The position numbers and the translations under genes were made by a program. Shown here one piece after another: positions 22,177 through 32,242 of a DNA stretch of 64,000 bases. The notes below the pieces were generated by a model. It did not search any database and was not told the origin of the DNA. It was given only the letters and a program-made list of their open reading frames with translations. Numbering within the stretch: position 1 is the stretch's first letter; the number at the start of each line of letters is the position of its first letter. Source of the DNA: Apoderus coryli (taxonomy: Eukaryota; Arthropoda; Insecta; Coleoptera; Attelabidae); contig OU452198.1 of NCBI GenBank assembly GCA_911728435.2, positions 19,006,001-19,070,000 on the forward strand, given 5' to 3'.

Positions 22177-23560
22177 AGATTTGATGTATCCAAAGAGTAT
22201 TGAGGGATTTTATCTGTGATTTTGCTAATAACTAGAAAGTTCAACAAATATTGTTGGTTTGAATTGATCGATTGTATTTTGGTCTTTACTAAACGATTTA
22301 TGTTAGTTTGTGTTGCATTGATACCAATTACAGGCATATTTATTTTGGATCCCTGTATATTGAGTTTTTTGTATAAATTCTCTGTGATGAAATTGGATTG
22401 GGACCCTGCATCGAGCAGTGCCTTACAAACGATTGTGTTACCTTGATTGGCATAAATATATAATTTAGCGGTTGAAAGTATTACAAAAGTATTACTGAAG
22501 CTATGTGTAGCTGTAGTGGTGTTTAGTTGAACAAAATTTGTGTTTGAATTCAATTGTTCTTCGACTGAACTTGAATTGTGATTCTGATGTTGATTAGAGT
22601 TTGGAGTTCTGTTTGAAGTTTGCTCTTGGGGCCGATTTGAGTTAGGTAGTTGCTGCGAATTGTCTTTTTGTTTATTGAAATGTAGTAGTGAATTGTGTTT
22701 TTTGCGACAATATCGGCAAGAACCCGAATTACAGGCGGCACTGTTGTGCCCTGTTCTCAAACAGTTGATACATGCTCGCAAATTATTTATTTTCTTATAC
22801 CTCTCGTTCACAGATAAGTTTAGGAACTGCTGACATACGTAAATTGTGTGTTGACCTTTACAAAATAAACAATTAGGATTGTATGTTGTTACATTTGCAT
22901 CTAATCGTTTAATATTATTAGGTCGTATGCAACCATTGCTGGGATTAGCGGTTGTATTTGGTTTTACACTAACTGATTCTAGCAAGGAGCACCTATCAGT
23001 CAAAAATGAGATAAATTCATTCATTGTAGGAGAAATGATATCTTTGGTTTTGATTTCCCAATCTCTTTTTGTAGAGATATCTAATTTAGTTAGCAAAAGA
23101 TGGATTAGAATTGTACTCCATTGGTTTACAGGTTCTTGTAAATTGTTTAAAGCTATGAAATTTCGTAAAAATGCATCAACAAACTGACGTAATGATGTGT
23201 ACGAATCTTTTGTTACTACTGGTAAATCGAATATTTGCTTTAAGCCACTTCATAGTTCGAATCAGTCATTTCAAGCGAAGCTATTATCTGAGCAGCTTCA
23301 TGCTTTAAAGAAGCTTGTAAGTAGTAATATTTTTGAATATTTGACAGTGTAGGGTTATTATGTATTAAAGCGATGAATGAATCAAAAAATGTACACCACT
23401 TATCATAGGCACCGTCGAACTTAGGAAGTGAGAGTAGTGGTAGCTGTACATTAAAACTGTTTTTATTTGTATTATCATTTTTTGGTTGCGCATTCGATGC
23501 TGTTAACTGTTGTCTATAAACATTATCTACAATGCTTCATTGCGTCATTTTATAATGACT
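22177..23560 (-). pseudogene. BEL/Pao gag and aspartic protease
   Basis: From right to left: a DUF1759-type gag start (LPLLSLPKFDGAYDKWCTFF near 23400), WSTILIHLLLTKLD and KRDWEIKTKDI, then zinc knuckles CLFCKGQHTIYVC and CINCLRTGHNSAAC with a Cys-rich CRYCRKKHNS (22680-22880). A Q/N/S-rich spacer (about 22530-22670) follows. The protease has ALLDAGSQSNFI at about 22380-22420, with the DAG version of the DTG active site. The frame shifts between gag segments near 23097 and 23250. The protease is broken at 22176 by the P-like transposon, which adds an unrelated tail to the frame. Confidence 0.9.
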
Positions 23561-23743
23561 AAATTTTATATACTATGACAACACAATTATTTTGAGTTTC
23601 TTTTTTCAATAAGAAAATGTTTTATATTTTAATTTTATAAGATTTTATTCCAATAATTTCCACTAATTGTTTGTATATGTTTATATAATCCATGCCATAC
23701 TGTTTGACTTTAGCTAAAATGACTGCGTGACTGTTTATTATGA

Positions 23744-23785
23744 GCCACTGATGATGGAAACTTAGTTTTCCGAAACATGTCTGGC
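23744..23785 (+). ncRNA. Hammerhead-ribozyme-like motif in the BEL leader
   Basis: Elements in order: GCCA (23744-23747), CTGATGA (23748-23754), one extra T, GGAAA/TTTCC stem II with loop CTTAGT (23756-23771), GAAA (23772-23775), palindromic stem III ACATGT, C at 23781, and TGGC (23782-23785), which pairs with the opening GCCA. All catalytic-core positions are present; the extra T after CTGATGA is a variation I recall from some natural hammerheads. Stem I of four pairs and a stem III that would close better in a dimer suggest weak activity. It is probably a Penelope-like 3' scrap, as the copy at 63169-63209 lies just 3' of such an element. Confidence 0.6.
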
Positions 23786-24106
23786 GCTGCATGCTGATTG
23801 CATACTAATATATGAATAGTTTGGTGGAGTAGACGTTGTTTTATTTGTGTCTAATACTATTATACCTAGACCCGTGACATTAAATGGGTAAGTATTTATG
23901 GTTATCGACTGTACTGTACTTATTCAAATGATAATATGAGTGCTTTGCTATTAAATGTGTAAGTATAATACAAAAAGCTTGACTTGTACAAATACGAACT
24001 ACTTGGATAGGATATGAGTATTTGTATGTTATGAAATAGGAAGTAAATGGATGGACTCACTGTTTAGTTCTCTTGATTGAAAGCATTTTCTTAGCAAAGT
24101 TCGTTA

Positions 24107-24124
24107 TCCGGTGATGAAGGACCA
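24107..24124 (-). other. Putative BEL/Pao tRNA primer-binding site
   Basis: Directly inside the 5' LTR the minus strand begins TGGTCCTTCATCACCGG. Position and TGG start fit a tRNA 3'-end complement. I cannot name the tRNA. Confidence 0.5.
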
Positions 24125-24472
24125 TGTGGTATCTTGTGATTTCTTTGATTAGATTCTCGGAATAATCACTCAATGAATTGTGTTGCTGGTTCAGTAATTG
24201 TTGCAATGGTTGTATAATAAGTAACTTTATTATCTAACATATAAGAACAAACATATTTCAATAAATAAACATTAATATAAGTAATATAGATATTTAACTT
24301 TGTCTTTTACAAACGCCAAGTATAGAATTCAGAATGTTAATGGCGGTAAAACAAAACGGAATGGAAAACTGAACGACACTCTTACGGCAAGCGCTTTATT
24401 GTCAAAAACAGAATAATAGAATGCGACGTTGTCACGATTAAGTTAAATGTTAATATTAAATGAAACTGGACA
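24125..24472 (-). repeat. BEL/Pao 5' LTR
   Basis: This 348-bp repeat starts TGTGGTATC and ends ACTGGACA, pairs with 17600-17949, and is flanked on the right by CTATT (24473-24477). It would hold the element's promoter; no clear TATA box was assigned. Confidence 0.95.
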
Positions 24473-24477
24473 CTATT

Positions 24478-25885
24478 CCTTTCCCACGTCTTAAATCGCT
24501 CTCCAGCTTCTATCTCCAATGGTGAAACCCCAGCCAATACCTGCAACGCCCCTGTCGGCGTCGTCCTGTATCCTTGGCCTTCTTACCCCATACCTCCACT
24601 CCGTATAGTATTAGAGGCTTTATTGCGCCCTCGTAAACTCTCTTAATCATTTCTCCGTCCAATCCATACTTCCTTCTTGTTGCCCCTATCATTTTGTTTA
24701 CTGTTTTTTCCATTTTTGCTCTTACTCCTTTTATATGTTGTAGGTACAGTCCTTTTTTCTCTAATGTTATTCCTAAGATCTTAATGGTTTCCTTGAGTTC
24801 TATTACCTTTCCCTCCATTCTTATTATCGGTTCCCGTATTTTTCCTCTGGCCTCTATAAAAACTGCCTCGGTTTTCCTCCAATTGTATTTCATAAAATTT
24901 TCTTTCTCCCATTTTCCACATGCTTTCGCTACCTTCTCCCACATCCTTTCTATTTTCATGACCGATAATAATTACTTGCTCATACGCGAAGGCTTGTACC
25001 TCTATGACTCCTTCTCGTATATTATCCACCTCCCGAAACCAACCCTGCATCACCACCAACCACAAGGCTGGTCCCAGGCTCGATCCTTGTGGGCACTCCC
25101 TGTATATTGCTTCCTTTATCTTGCCACTTCTCACTTCTCTTCCTTTCAAAAAATCTCCACACTGTCTCCTGATATCTCCATGTACCTTAATCCTTTCCAG
25201 CTCTTTCTTTATTATCTTCTGGCTTGCCATATTAAATGCATTACTCATGTCTAGGCCAACCACGATTGAATGCCTCCCATTTTCTTTGTTCCTTTTCAGC
25301 ACTTCCACAATCCTTTCCACTGCGTCCACCGTGTTCCATCCTTCCCTAAATCCGTACTGCCTATGGTCCAGAATTCCTCTTGTTTCCATCAAGTGCCTCA
25401 CTCTTTTGTCGATCAGCTTGTCCAACAATCTTCCGATTACCGGTAACAGGCTGACCGGCCTTGGGGTTCCGTCCTTCTTCGGTATCCAACTGATCCCAGC
25501 CGTCTTCCACACCTTAGGAAATTTGCCTTCCCTTTTGCATCTGTTCATCAGCTGCACCAAAAACTCCCCTTGCACCTCCATAATGCTCCTCATGGCTTCA
25601 TTCGGAATCTCGTCTCTCCCCATAGCTTTCCCTTTCTTCAATGATCTTATAATGCCCCACAGTTCTCCCGACGTAAATGGTTGGTCTTCTATCTCCCCTA
25701 TCTCTTCCTCTTGCTCTTCCCGGATTTCCTCTTCATCCTTTTCCGTTGTAAAGTATTTTTTCACGAGATATTCATGTCTATCTTCTTCTCCTGCCGTGTA
25801 TTCTCCATTGTCGTTTCTTATATCCGTGTCTCCCGTGTCTCTATATTTTTTACCTATAAATTCCCATACCGTGTGTCATTGATTT
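24478..25885 (-). pseudogene. R1-like LINE reverse transcriptase (part 1)
   Basis: The main frame (25764-24781) contains LWGIIRSLKKGKAMGRDEIP, FPKVWKTAGISWIPKKDG, RPVSLLPVIGRLLDKLIDKR, YGFREGWNTVDAVERIV, VVGLDMSNAFNMAS with the first catalytic Asp, and RECPQGSSLGPALW. The expected FADD box reads FAYE in QAFAYEQVIII, so both catalytic Asp residues are lost. A frameshift leads to WRKTEAVFIEARG, IKILGITLE and ILYGVEVW (24510-24780). The BEL element interrupts the polyprotein at 24478 and RNase H continues at 17594. This clade reverse-transcribes on a nicked target; this copy cannot. Confidence 0.9.
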
Positions 25886-25888
25886 CCT

Positions 25889-26850
25889 TTATTTATTTTT
25901 CCAATTGTTTCCTTCCTCTTTTATTTCCATCTTATATCTCCTCCGTTCTCTCTTGTATTCTTCTTCTTTCCTAATCTTCTCATTCTCATCCCTCTCTTGT
26001 TGCCAGTTCTTTCTCTTCCTTTTTATTTCCTTTTTCATATTGTCGAGCCTCGCGTTCCAAAACCTTTTACCTGTGCCTTTCCATACCACTACTCTCTTTA
26101 TACAATATTTACACATCTCACAAAATTCCTGGAATCCTCTCGCCATCTGCTCCAATTCTACCTCCGTATGTACAAACTCCGCCATCCTTCTTTCGAACTC
26201 CTTCCAATCTGTCGCTTCAAAATCCATTATTCTTCTTCCTTTTCTCTTTTGGTCTTTTTTAATTTTAAACTCCACATACCTATGATCGCTCAACGTTTCT
26301 TCATTATTGACTTTCCACTCCATTATCCTAATTTATCTCGACATTGTCACATCTATCCAACTATTTCCCCTCGTACTGCTAAACGTAGGTTCGCTTCTCG
26401 GTTGATTATTAATGTCCATGTTGTTTACTATGGCCGATTCTAGGTAATTTTCTCCTTTGCGATCCGTCTCTCTTCCTCCCCACGTTCTACATTTCGCGTT
26501 AATGTCTCCTCGTACCAGCACACCATTCTTCCAATCTTTAATTGCTACTTCTATGTCTTTGCATTTTGCTTCTCCTCCCGGTTCATCATAAATATTGACT
26601 ATTCTTAGTTTCTTTCCTTTTCCCGTTTCTATGTCCACTACTGTTACGTTATTTGTCATATATTTGCTTTTTCCTATTGCCTTGATTCCATTCTTTATCC
26701 ATATCTCATTTTTTGCTCCTTCTTTTTTAAACCTGTTGTATCCTTCCCATTGCATGTCTCTTCCATATGGTTCCTGTATTAACACCACCTCTATGTCCTC
26801 TTCTATATCTTTCTCTCTCATCAATCTTGTCGCTTCCCTTCCTCTACCTA
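25889..26850 (-). pseudogene. R1-like LINE endonuclease domain and linker
   Basis: An endonuclease of the exonuclease-endonuclease-phosphatase fold: VVLIQEPYGRDMQWEGY (about 26740-26800), then LRIVNIYDEPGG, VLVRGDINAKCRTWGG (the GDFNA metal block reads GDINA), and SSTRGNSWIDVTM at 26333-26400. The frame shifts, then NNEETLSDHRYVEF (the SDH motif) begins the linker at about 26290. A very basic coiled stretch (KEIKRKRKNWQQERDENE) leads towards the RT. Function would be target nicking. Catalytic blocks look mostly intact but the frame is broken. Confidence 0.88.
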
Positions 26851-26903
26851 TATTTATTTGTAAAAACCTTGTCTCTTTTTCCTTTTTCTCTCCCTTCTCT
26901 TCT

Positions 26904-27585
26904 CTATTCTCCTTTTCTATTTTCCGTAATCCACTCTTTTCCTCTCCGTTTGTAAGCTCCTCCGAAAAACCGGGCAGTTCCTATCTGTAGCTCTATGTCC
27001 CCTATCATCTTTATCCAGTTTCTTGCAATTTGCACACTCATAATTTTCCCTGTAGGCCCTTCCCTCATGTTCTCCTGCGCATACGTAGCAAGTTTCCCTG
27101 TACTTGCAATACTTTGCCACATGTCCGAATCCACAGCATCTAAAGCATACAGCTACATCCACCACCTCCTCCACATATCTAATTGTCGCATCTATTATTA
27201 CATATCCTCTTTTCAGTAAATATCTAGCTACTTGCCCTCTACACTCCAGTACAATATTTTCTTTCTCCTTATTCCTGCATGTCCTCCTTGTTATTATTCT
27301 CATTCCTATCAATTCTGTTCTTAAAAACTCTCCCCTTAATTCTTTATTTTCTTCTACCAGACTTTTCAGTATTTCTTCGTTCGTTATTTCTTTTTCTATT
27401 CCTGTGATAATCACATTTGGTTTCCTGTCTGTTCCCTTTCTAACTTGACATCCTTCTACTTATTCTAGATTCCTTTTAATTTCTTCGTATTGCTGTTCAT
27501 TCCTTGTAGCAATTATCACTGGTCCTGTTTTTGTTTTTTCATAAACCTTCTTACATATTCTATTTATACACTGGTTTTTATACAG
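26904..27585 (-). pseudogene. R1-like LINE ORF1 (zinc-knuckle nucleic-acid-binding protein)
   Basis: The frame from 27414 reads VIITGIEKEITNEEI, RTELIGMRIITRRTC and VEEVVDVAVCFRCCGFGHVA. It has three Cys/His clusters: CFRCCGFGHVAKYC, CYVCAGEHEGRAYREN and CANCKKLDKDDRGHRATDRNC. This arrangement is usual for ORF1 of R1/Jockey-group LINEs, which coats the RNA. Further sequence to about 27585, in another frame, contains TKTGPVIIATRNEQQYEEIK, also ORF1-like. It abuts the gypsy protease, marking the LINE's 5' junction, so ORF1 is N-terminally truncated. Confidence 0.88.
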
Positions 27586-27589
27586 TGAA

Positions 27590-28077
27590 CTGTGCTTCAC
27601 TGTAGTAATTCCTGCACGACGTGTGATTTCAGGGAATCTGGAGAGTAGCTGGTAGCACGGCGATGACCCGCTAAATACCTTAACGGTAGCTATCTCACCA
27701 TTGACTGTGAGTCCCGCGGTATGTAAGTGTGTGGTTTCATCGCGAAGCCGACGATTTCGCACATCTACAAGAAGATTGTAGTATGCGAGAAAATCCGCGC
27801 CGAGAATGGGATGTGTCACATCTGCGACCACAAATCTCCACATGAAATCACGAGGCAAGCCGAGGTTGAGTGTCATTGTCACTGTATCGTACGTCGCGAT
27901 TGTTGTACCGTTAGCGGCGGAGAGTTGGTACAGGGATTTTACACGCTTCTCGTGAAGCATTTGACGCGGGAACACACTTAATTCAGCACCCGTATCCACT
28001 AAAAAATAGAGCTTTGAATTAAAGTCTTTGATGAAGAGGCGGCTTGATTTTGATGGCCCAGTGTCGTTTGCCATCAT
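27590..28077 (-). pseudogene. Ty3/gypsy protease and linker (gypsy 1, part 1)
   Basis: The frame from 28077 has LYFLVDTGAELSVFPR, a retropepsin active site with intact DTG, then LNLGLPRDFMWRFVVADV and PILGADFLAYYNLLVDV, then RFPEITRRAGITTVKH, the linker normally leading to RT. At about 27590 the frame runs on into LINE ORF1 sequence, giving an artificial fusion. The downstream RT of this element is at 15256-16432. Protease would process the polyprotein. Confidence 0.88.
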
Positions 28078-28099
28078 TAACGACTGGCCGTAAAGTTTC

Positions 28100-28594
28100 C
28101 CACACTATTTGCACTGTTCGATGAAAAACTGCACGGTTTTATACATTGTTCCCGAATTTATAATGGTATCAGCACATGCCGCTTGCTGTATACCGCTCAT
28201 GAGACCGAGATCGTGATCTATGGCGAAAATTTTGGGTGCGATACTGCTTGGCCTCCGAGATCTCTCCGTATAAACTGGACATTTGTTGGTGCATTTGCAA
28301 CATTAATTTCGTCATTTCGCCTAACAATTTGGTGTTGGCCGAGCTGCTAGCCTCCATAACTAGGTCTCACGCAGTCAATATGGAGTCAGCTCGGGCTGCA
28401 GTCTTTTCTAAGCTGAGGTCAGTGTGTGCTGCCAAGATGCGCTGCACACTATCTGGTAACCGGTTGAACCACAGTGCGCGTAATACGGTATCGTTCACGT
28501 TAAATCCCGCAAGCATTTGGAGGTGTCGTAGAAACTTCGATGGTTTGCGGTCACACATCTCTGCGGGTTCTAAAATTACACAAACTAAGATCAC
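28100..28594 (-). pseudogene. Ty3/gypsy gag, N-terminally deleted
   Basis: CDRKPSKFLRHLQMLAG (about 28500-28560), DTVLRALWFNRLPDSVQ and LSLEKTAARADSILTA are the C-terminal half of a gypsy gag of the type followed by a YH..FG Cys-rich motif, traces of which (YHYKFG) occur at about 28160. The gag begins only about 30 bases after the primer-binding site, so the N-terminal half of gag is missing. A stop and frameshift separate this from 28169-28357, which continues with MLQMHQQMSSLYGEI and RHRSRSRSHER. Confidence 0.85.
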
Positions 28595-28607
28595 GTCGGG
28601 GTCACCA
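28590..28607 (-). other. tRNA-Trp primer-binding site of gypsy 1
   Basis: The minus strand reads TGGTGACCCCGACGTGAT, complementary over 18 bases to the 3' end of insect tRNA-Trp including CCA, as I recall that tRNA. It lies three bases inside the LTR, the expected place for the primer of minus-strand synthesis. Confidence 0.8.
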
Positions 28608-28610
28608 CTT

Positions 28611-28809
28611 TGGTAATTTGGTTAGTGTGTTTGTAATTAAAACACTGTTTACGATATGTACAAAAGTGAATATTTATTAATAATGAACGGAGGCTGGCGA
28701 GAGAGTTTTTGTTAGTTGCTGGCCCGAGAGAGTTGTTGACTAGGGTGAAATTATAGAAAATCATTTTTGTTAAAAAAGTACCACATCTGGCCGGTACGTG
28801 GCTTTAACA
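28611..28809 (-). repeat. Gypsy 1 5' LTR (solo partner lost)
   Basis: On the minus strand the repeat begins TGTTAAAGCCACGTACC and ends ATTACCA next to the primer site. It contains AATAAA at about 28674-28679, a possible polyadenylation signal. The length of 199 bases rests on the TG start; the partner LTR is not in the window because the left part of the element is truncated at 15255, so the outer edge is not confirmed. Confidence 0.65.
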
Positions 28810-29003
28810 ATAACGACCGCTTTTTCTAGGTACAGACTAGGGATTTCTTTTGTTCCCGAAAATGAAAAAAAGTAAAGAGAAAGCAGAAATATTGGTGAAA
28901 TTTAGAAAACATTATTTACAACTATAATAACTAACGTAAAAGTATATATTCGATATATATACAAAGAAAAATGAAATAAACTAACTTGTACGAATTAAAA
29001 AAA

Positions 29004-29066
29004 TCTCGTGACACAAGCTGGATTTGAACCAACATCTCCCAATTGCCGGTCACCTGACATTCTAAC
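29004..29066 (-). repeat. tRNA-derived repeat unit (3' half)
   Basis: The minus strand holds a B box (GGTTCAAATCC) and ends CACGAGA followed by T7, a pol III terminator. The D-arm half is not convincing, so it is a truncated tRNA-derived unit. It overlaps the edge of an acidic coding relic. Confidence 0.55.
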
Positions 29067-29259
29067 ATTCACTTTCTTTATCACAGTCACTTTGTTCACT
29101 ATCCGAACTTCCTGAACGCACATCAAGAGTATCAGTTTCTTCACCATCACTTTCATTTGCAAATTCACTGACATGATTATCATCATCAGAATCTAATAAC
29201 ATTAGCTGAAGTTGCTAAAAATCTTTTGGATTATCTAAAGAAAATAGTTTTTTTGCCAT
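29052..29259 (-). pseudogene. Acidic N-terminal fragment, possibly piggyBac-like
   Basis: A Met at 29259 starts MAKKLFSLDNPKDF, a stop, then LLDSDDDNHVSEFANESDGE and DVRSGSSDSEQSDCDKESEC before joining the tRNA-like repeat. Ser/Asp/Glu-rich N-termini of this kind are typical of piggyBac transposases, but no catalytic domain follows, so the assignment is weak. Confidence 0.35.
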
Positions 29260-29262
29260 TAT

Positions 29263-30320
29263 TAAAATTAAAAAATATGTAAACAAGTCACACACTTTCA
29301 AAAAAAAAAAAACAAGTCACACACGCATGCGGTCGCGATATCTATTAGATACAAATTACGCCGCAGCAAAAACTACTCTTACACGTGTTGAAGCAGCACT
29401 AACCTAAAACTAACTATTGTTCCCTATTACTTACACATGCCTGAGAAGGTAGTGAGGAGGGGGAAGCTATACGTAGACGGAGTGAGCAAATATTAACAAG
29501 GATAAAAAGCATGTATCTGTCAGATCAACCGCGACCGCCCGAGGGTGTCGCACAAAAAAGGTAGATGTCACATAAAAATAATACGATTTATTGACTTGTT
29601 TATAAATATTTTTTCGGTGGATGCTGAAAACATTTTAAGCTTCCATTTAACCAATAGATGGTGTTGTTAAAAAATAATTTCTCACAGTATTTTCATTATT
29701 TTATAATAACTATATGTTTTTAGATAGTTTTTTCGACTAATAACTTTAAAAACACGTTCTAAACACGTAATAAATTTGCATCAAATAAAGCTTGCATTTG
29801 CACCAATAATAAACACATTTGTTCTTAAAATTATGTCAAATAAAAGATCTAATAACAGAAAAAAAACATTTGTTATTCTGAAACAAGTTTTGAATTATAA
29901 TTTTTTTATGGGTTTTGAATTTGTAAAACATTACACAAGAAATATAACTAGTCTAGTGGTCAGCAGGGTTGCCAACACCGCCGAAAGAAGATCTACTACC
30001 TAACTAACTTAATCAAACGCAATTTTAATCAGTTATTAACACGTCCTTGAACTTCAAACTGATTTGTCTTTGAATACCTAATTAGTTATCTAATATGGTG
30101 GCGGCGGCAGTAAATTTAACCCTTAACTGGCGTTGTAATCTTTTTATGCGTATATACCGTCCTGACGTCCCTGGGACTACATAACAATGAGCAAGAAATT
30201 GTTTTAACAAAAAAATTATTTTTATGGTTTTATTGTGTTATTTAACGTGTTACTATTAATATTTTAATAAAATATTTGCCAAATAAAAAAATTGGTACTT
30301 CATAAAACAAAATGTATTTG
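29263..30320. other. AT-rich DNA without gene
   Basis: No coding signal is seen. TTAA at 30116-30119 followed by CCCTTAACTGGCG resembles a piggyBac terminus, but I found no inverted partner. Confidence 0.45.
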
Positions 30321-30809
30321 CTAAAAATTAATAGTAAAAATAACAAACATCGAAAAAAAGCTTATGTTTTCCTTATTTTGATCAAGGATAATAGTAGTTT
30401 GTACTGGAGTTTCTTGTTGAAAAGCAAGTTGACATATGAAATCATCTTCAACTATTGTATTATTGTTAGTCGAGTTGTGAGTCTGTTCTGTAAGTACGGA
30501 ATTAATTGGTTTGTTTGGAACGTTTGAAGGATGAGTGTAATTTGTGTATGCCAAATCTGAAAACAAATACATATATACATGAATAAATACAAAAAAGAAA
30601 AAAGTTACATACAAAATTACCATACTTACTTGTAACATAATCTTCAGCTTCAGGTACAACAGGTATACTGTTTACATCCTTGTTAACATAATCGGGCAAT
30701 GAACCAATACGTGGCTTCTCAATATCTATGGCAACTATCCTCTGATCTTTCTTAGCTTTTCTATCAACAGTTGTATTCGGAGCTTCATTTTCATTAATAG
30801 TTCTGGATT
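30321..30809 (-). pseudogene. Two spliced exons of an unrecognised acidic protein
   Basis: Exon 30809-30630 is preceded by TTTTTGTAG and followed by GTAAGTATGG. Exon 30556-30321 is preceded by a pyrimidine-rich ATTTGTTTTCAG and ends at a stop. The reading phase agrees across the splice (one base carried over), which chance would rarely give. The first contains RTINENEAPNTTVDRKAKK and SIPVVPEAEDYVTS; the second NYTHPSNVPNKPINSVLTEQ. No domain is recognised. They may be the C-terminal exons of the pogo-like transposase on the right, cut off by the repeat at 30836-30966. Confidence 0.4.
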
Positions 30810-30835
30810 CTACAAAAAAAATATATATAGTTATA

Positions 30836-30966
30836 TACGAATTGCTACATAAAGTAACAAGACTTTTAATTAAATAAATAAAGCTTCCCGCAAGGGAATT
30901 CGGGCGTATCTAGTGTTGGCCATAGGATTTAATGGAGTTGTTGCTTCTTGTCCGGCCATCGTTTGT
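30836..30966 (+). repeat. Copy of the 42-kb dispersed repeat inserted in a pogo gene
   Basis: The stretch from GAATTGCTACATAAAG to CCGGCCATCGTTTGTGAA aligns with the inverted-duplication repeat at 42000-42120. Shared landmarks include GTAACAAGACTTT, ATTCGGGCG, ATCTAGTGTTGG, GGAGTTGTTRCTTCTT and TCCGGCCATCGTT. Its right edge falls within a pogo-like transposase frame. This copy lacks the hammerhead part. Confidence 0.75.
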
Positions 30967-31665
30967 GAAAACATTCGCATGTCATCCATCTTGTGTCCGA
31001 CCTGTCAATGCCCCACCCATTATGCATCTTCAAATATATGCTTGGTGGCACCCGCTTATATGGAAAAATAACGGTAGGACGTGGCCCGTTTCCATCTGCA
31101 GAAATAGTTACGAGTACAGTCAGACACTCCGTTTCGTCATTTGCTATTCTAGTATATACATTTTTTTAACCCTTTTCGAACTATAACATACTTTTCTTTT
31201 GGAGCTAAAAAGAAAGCTGATTCGTCACAATTAAATATACGTCTAGAATCATCTAATATATCGCTGAAATTATTTTCATCGATATACTTTGATACTCGTT
31301 CAAACCAATCATGTATATATTTTTTTCCGTTATATTTGCCCTTGGTTTTATTAAATTCTGAGAAACTGTGTGCAAGTTCAGGATGCCTCTTGAAGAACTT
31401 TTCGTACCAGTGTCGACCTGGTATACCATTTTTAAACTTGTTTGGTCTGTTAAATTGACGCACTTATTCCACAACACTATCTAGTAACTGGGAAGCCAAC
31501 ACTGTTCAAATATAAAATCCAGTTAACAATGTGCACCACTAGTAGCACCATCAGCATATTTATTGTGCATTTTGTCTATCAATGTGCTTTTTGGCACATT
31601 AAAGTACCACCTTTAATGGCTTTAAGAGCATTTTCCAACGCATTCTCCGAAAGAAAAAAACGAAT
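30967..31665 (-). pseudogene. pogo/Tigger-type transposase, interrupted
   Basis: Blocks on the minus strand: an HTH remnant with FNVPKSTLIDKMHNKYADG (about 31540-31600), then GIPGRHWYEKFFKRHPELAH, DILDDSRRIFNCDESAFFLA with the first catalytic Asp of DDE_1 (31240-31290), KYVIVRKGLKK, and DGNGPRPTVIFPYKRVP with NGWGIDRSDTRWM (30985-31100). This is the CENP-B/pogo layout. Two stops or frameshifts lie near 31150 and 31480, and the rest of the catalytic core is lost at the repeat starting at 30966. Another pogo N-terminus is at 52495-53010. Confidence 0.85.
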
Positions 31666-32026
31666 TAGACTATAACATAAACTAAGCAGACTTATTACTA
31701 ATGTTATTTTAAATAAAGCCAGAACTATTTCTTTATAATTAAACCCGTTCTTCAGAAATCCTATAATTTTTTACCTATGCCACAGAGCTATTTGAATAAA
31801 TATAAATGAAACAAAAAAATTCGTAATAACAGTTTTTTATTTATAAACACATTGAAACTTACATAGCAAAATGCAAAACATAAAATCTAAAACATGAAAA
31901 TTTTACACTGACAAAATATTATTTGCGATTATAAAAAAATAAATTATACAATTAATAATTCAACAATACCATTGATACATTCAGATAATAGCAACTTGCA
32001 CAACATACAAGCTGTAAATTAACAAA
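31666..32026. other. AT-rich, no recognised feature
   Basis: Nothing beyond A/T runs is seen here. Confidence 0.4.
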
Positions 32027-32242
32027 CTATTCTTTGCAGTTATAAAAACAATTTATAATTAAATGTTTTTCAAAATTTTCCAAAAGAAAATTATGTCTTC
32101 TATCTGTAAACATATGTTTAAAAATGGAAAAACGTCGCTCAACATCTACAGGAGTTGAAATTTTCAGAGTATTATTATCTTTAATATACATATTATGACT
32201 TGAAGTCAGAGAAAAAATTATGTTTTTTTTGGAGATACACAT
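32027..32242 (-). pseudogene. hAT transposase C-terminal dimerisation fragment
   Basis: The 71-residue frame has TPVDVERRFSIFKHMFTDRR followed by NFLLENFEKHLIINC. This corresponds to the VERxFS...L...R..L..EN..K.L.I.C pattern of the hATC dimerisation domain. Nothing upstream to the right (32243-32745) resembles the rest of a hAT transposase, so only the last exon or a truncated end remains. Confidence 0.7.

Larger units (their letters stand above)
17600..24472 (-). mobile_element. BEL/Pao LTR retrotransposon with both LTRs and target duplication
   Basis: The element is 6,873 bp, of which 1,936 are a later P-like insertion and its duplicated target. Order from right to left: 5' LTR, primer site starting TGG, leader with a hammerhead-like motif, gag with zinc knuckles, protease, RT, RNase H, then the 3' LTR. 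The integrase is missing: coding stops soon after the zinc-binding linker (DPFLDDNEILRVGGRL, about 18190-18240). LTR divergence of about 4% implies an old but not ancient insertion. It sits inside the R1-like LINE, whose sequence resumes on each side of the CTATT duplication. Confidence 0.95.

Noticed and set aside
25004..25882. Long plus-strand open frame (292 codons)
   Set aside because: It is the antisense of the LINE reverse transcriptase, whose conserved motifs are on the minus strand; the plus translation is Ser/Leu/Pro-rich without a domain.
30116..30132. piggyBac terminus (TTAA + CCCTTAACTGGCG)
   Set aside because: No inverted partner or transposase is placed correctly for it, so it is not listed as an element end.
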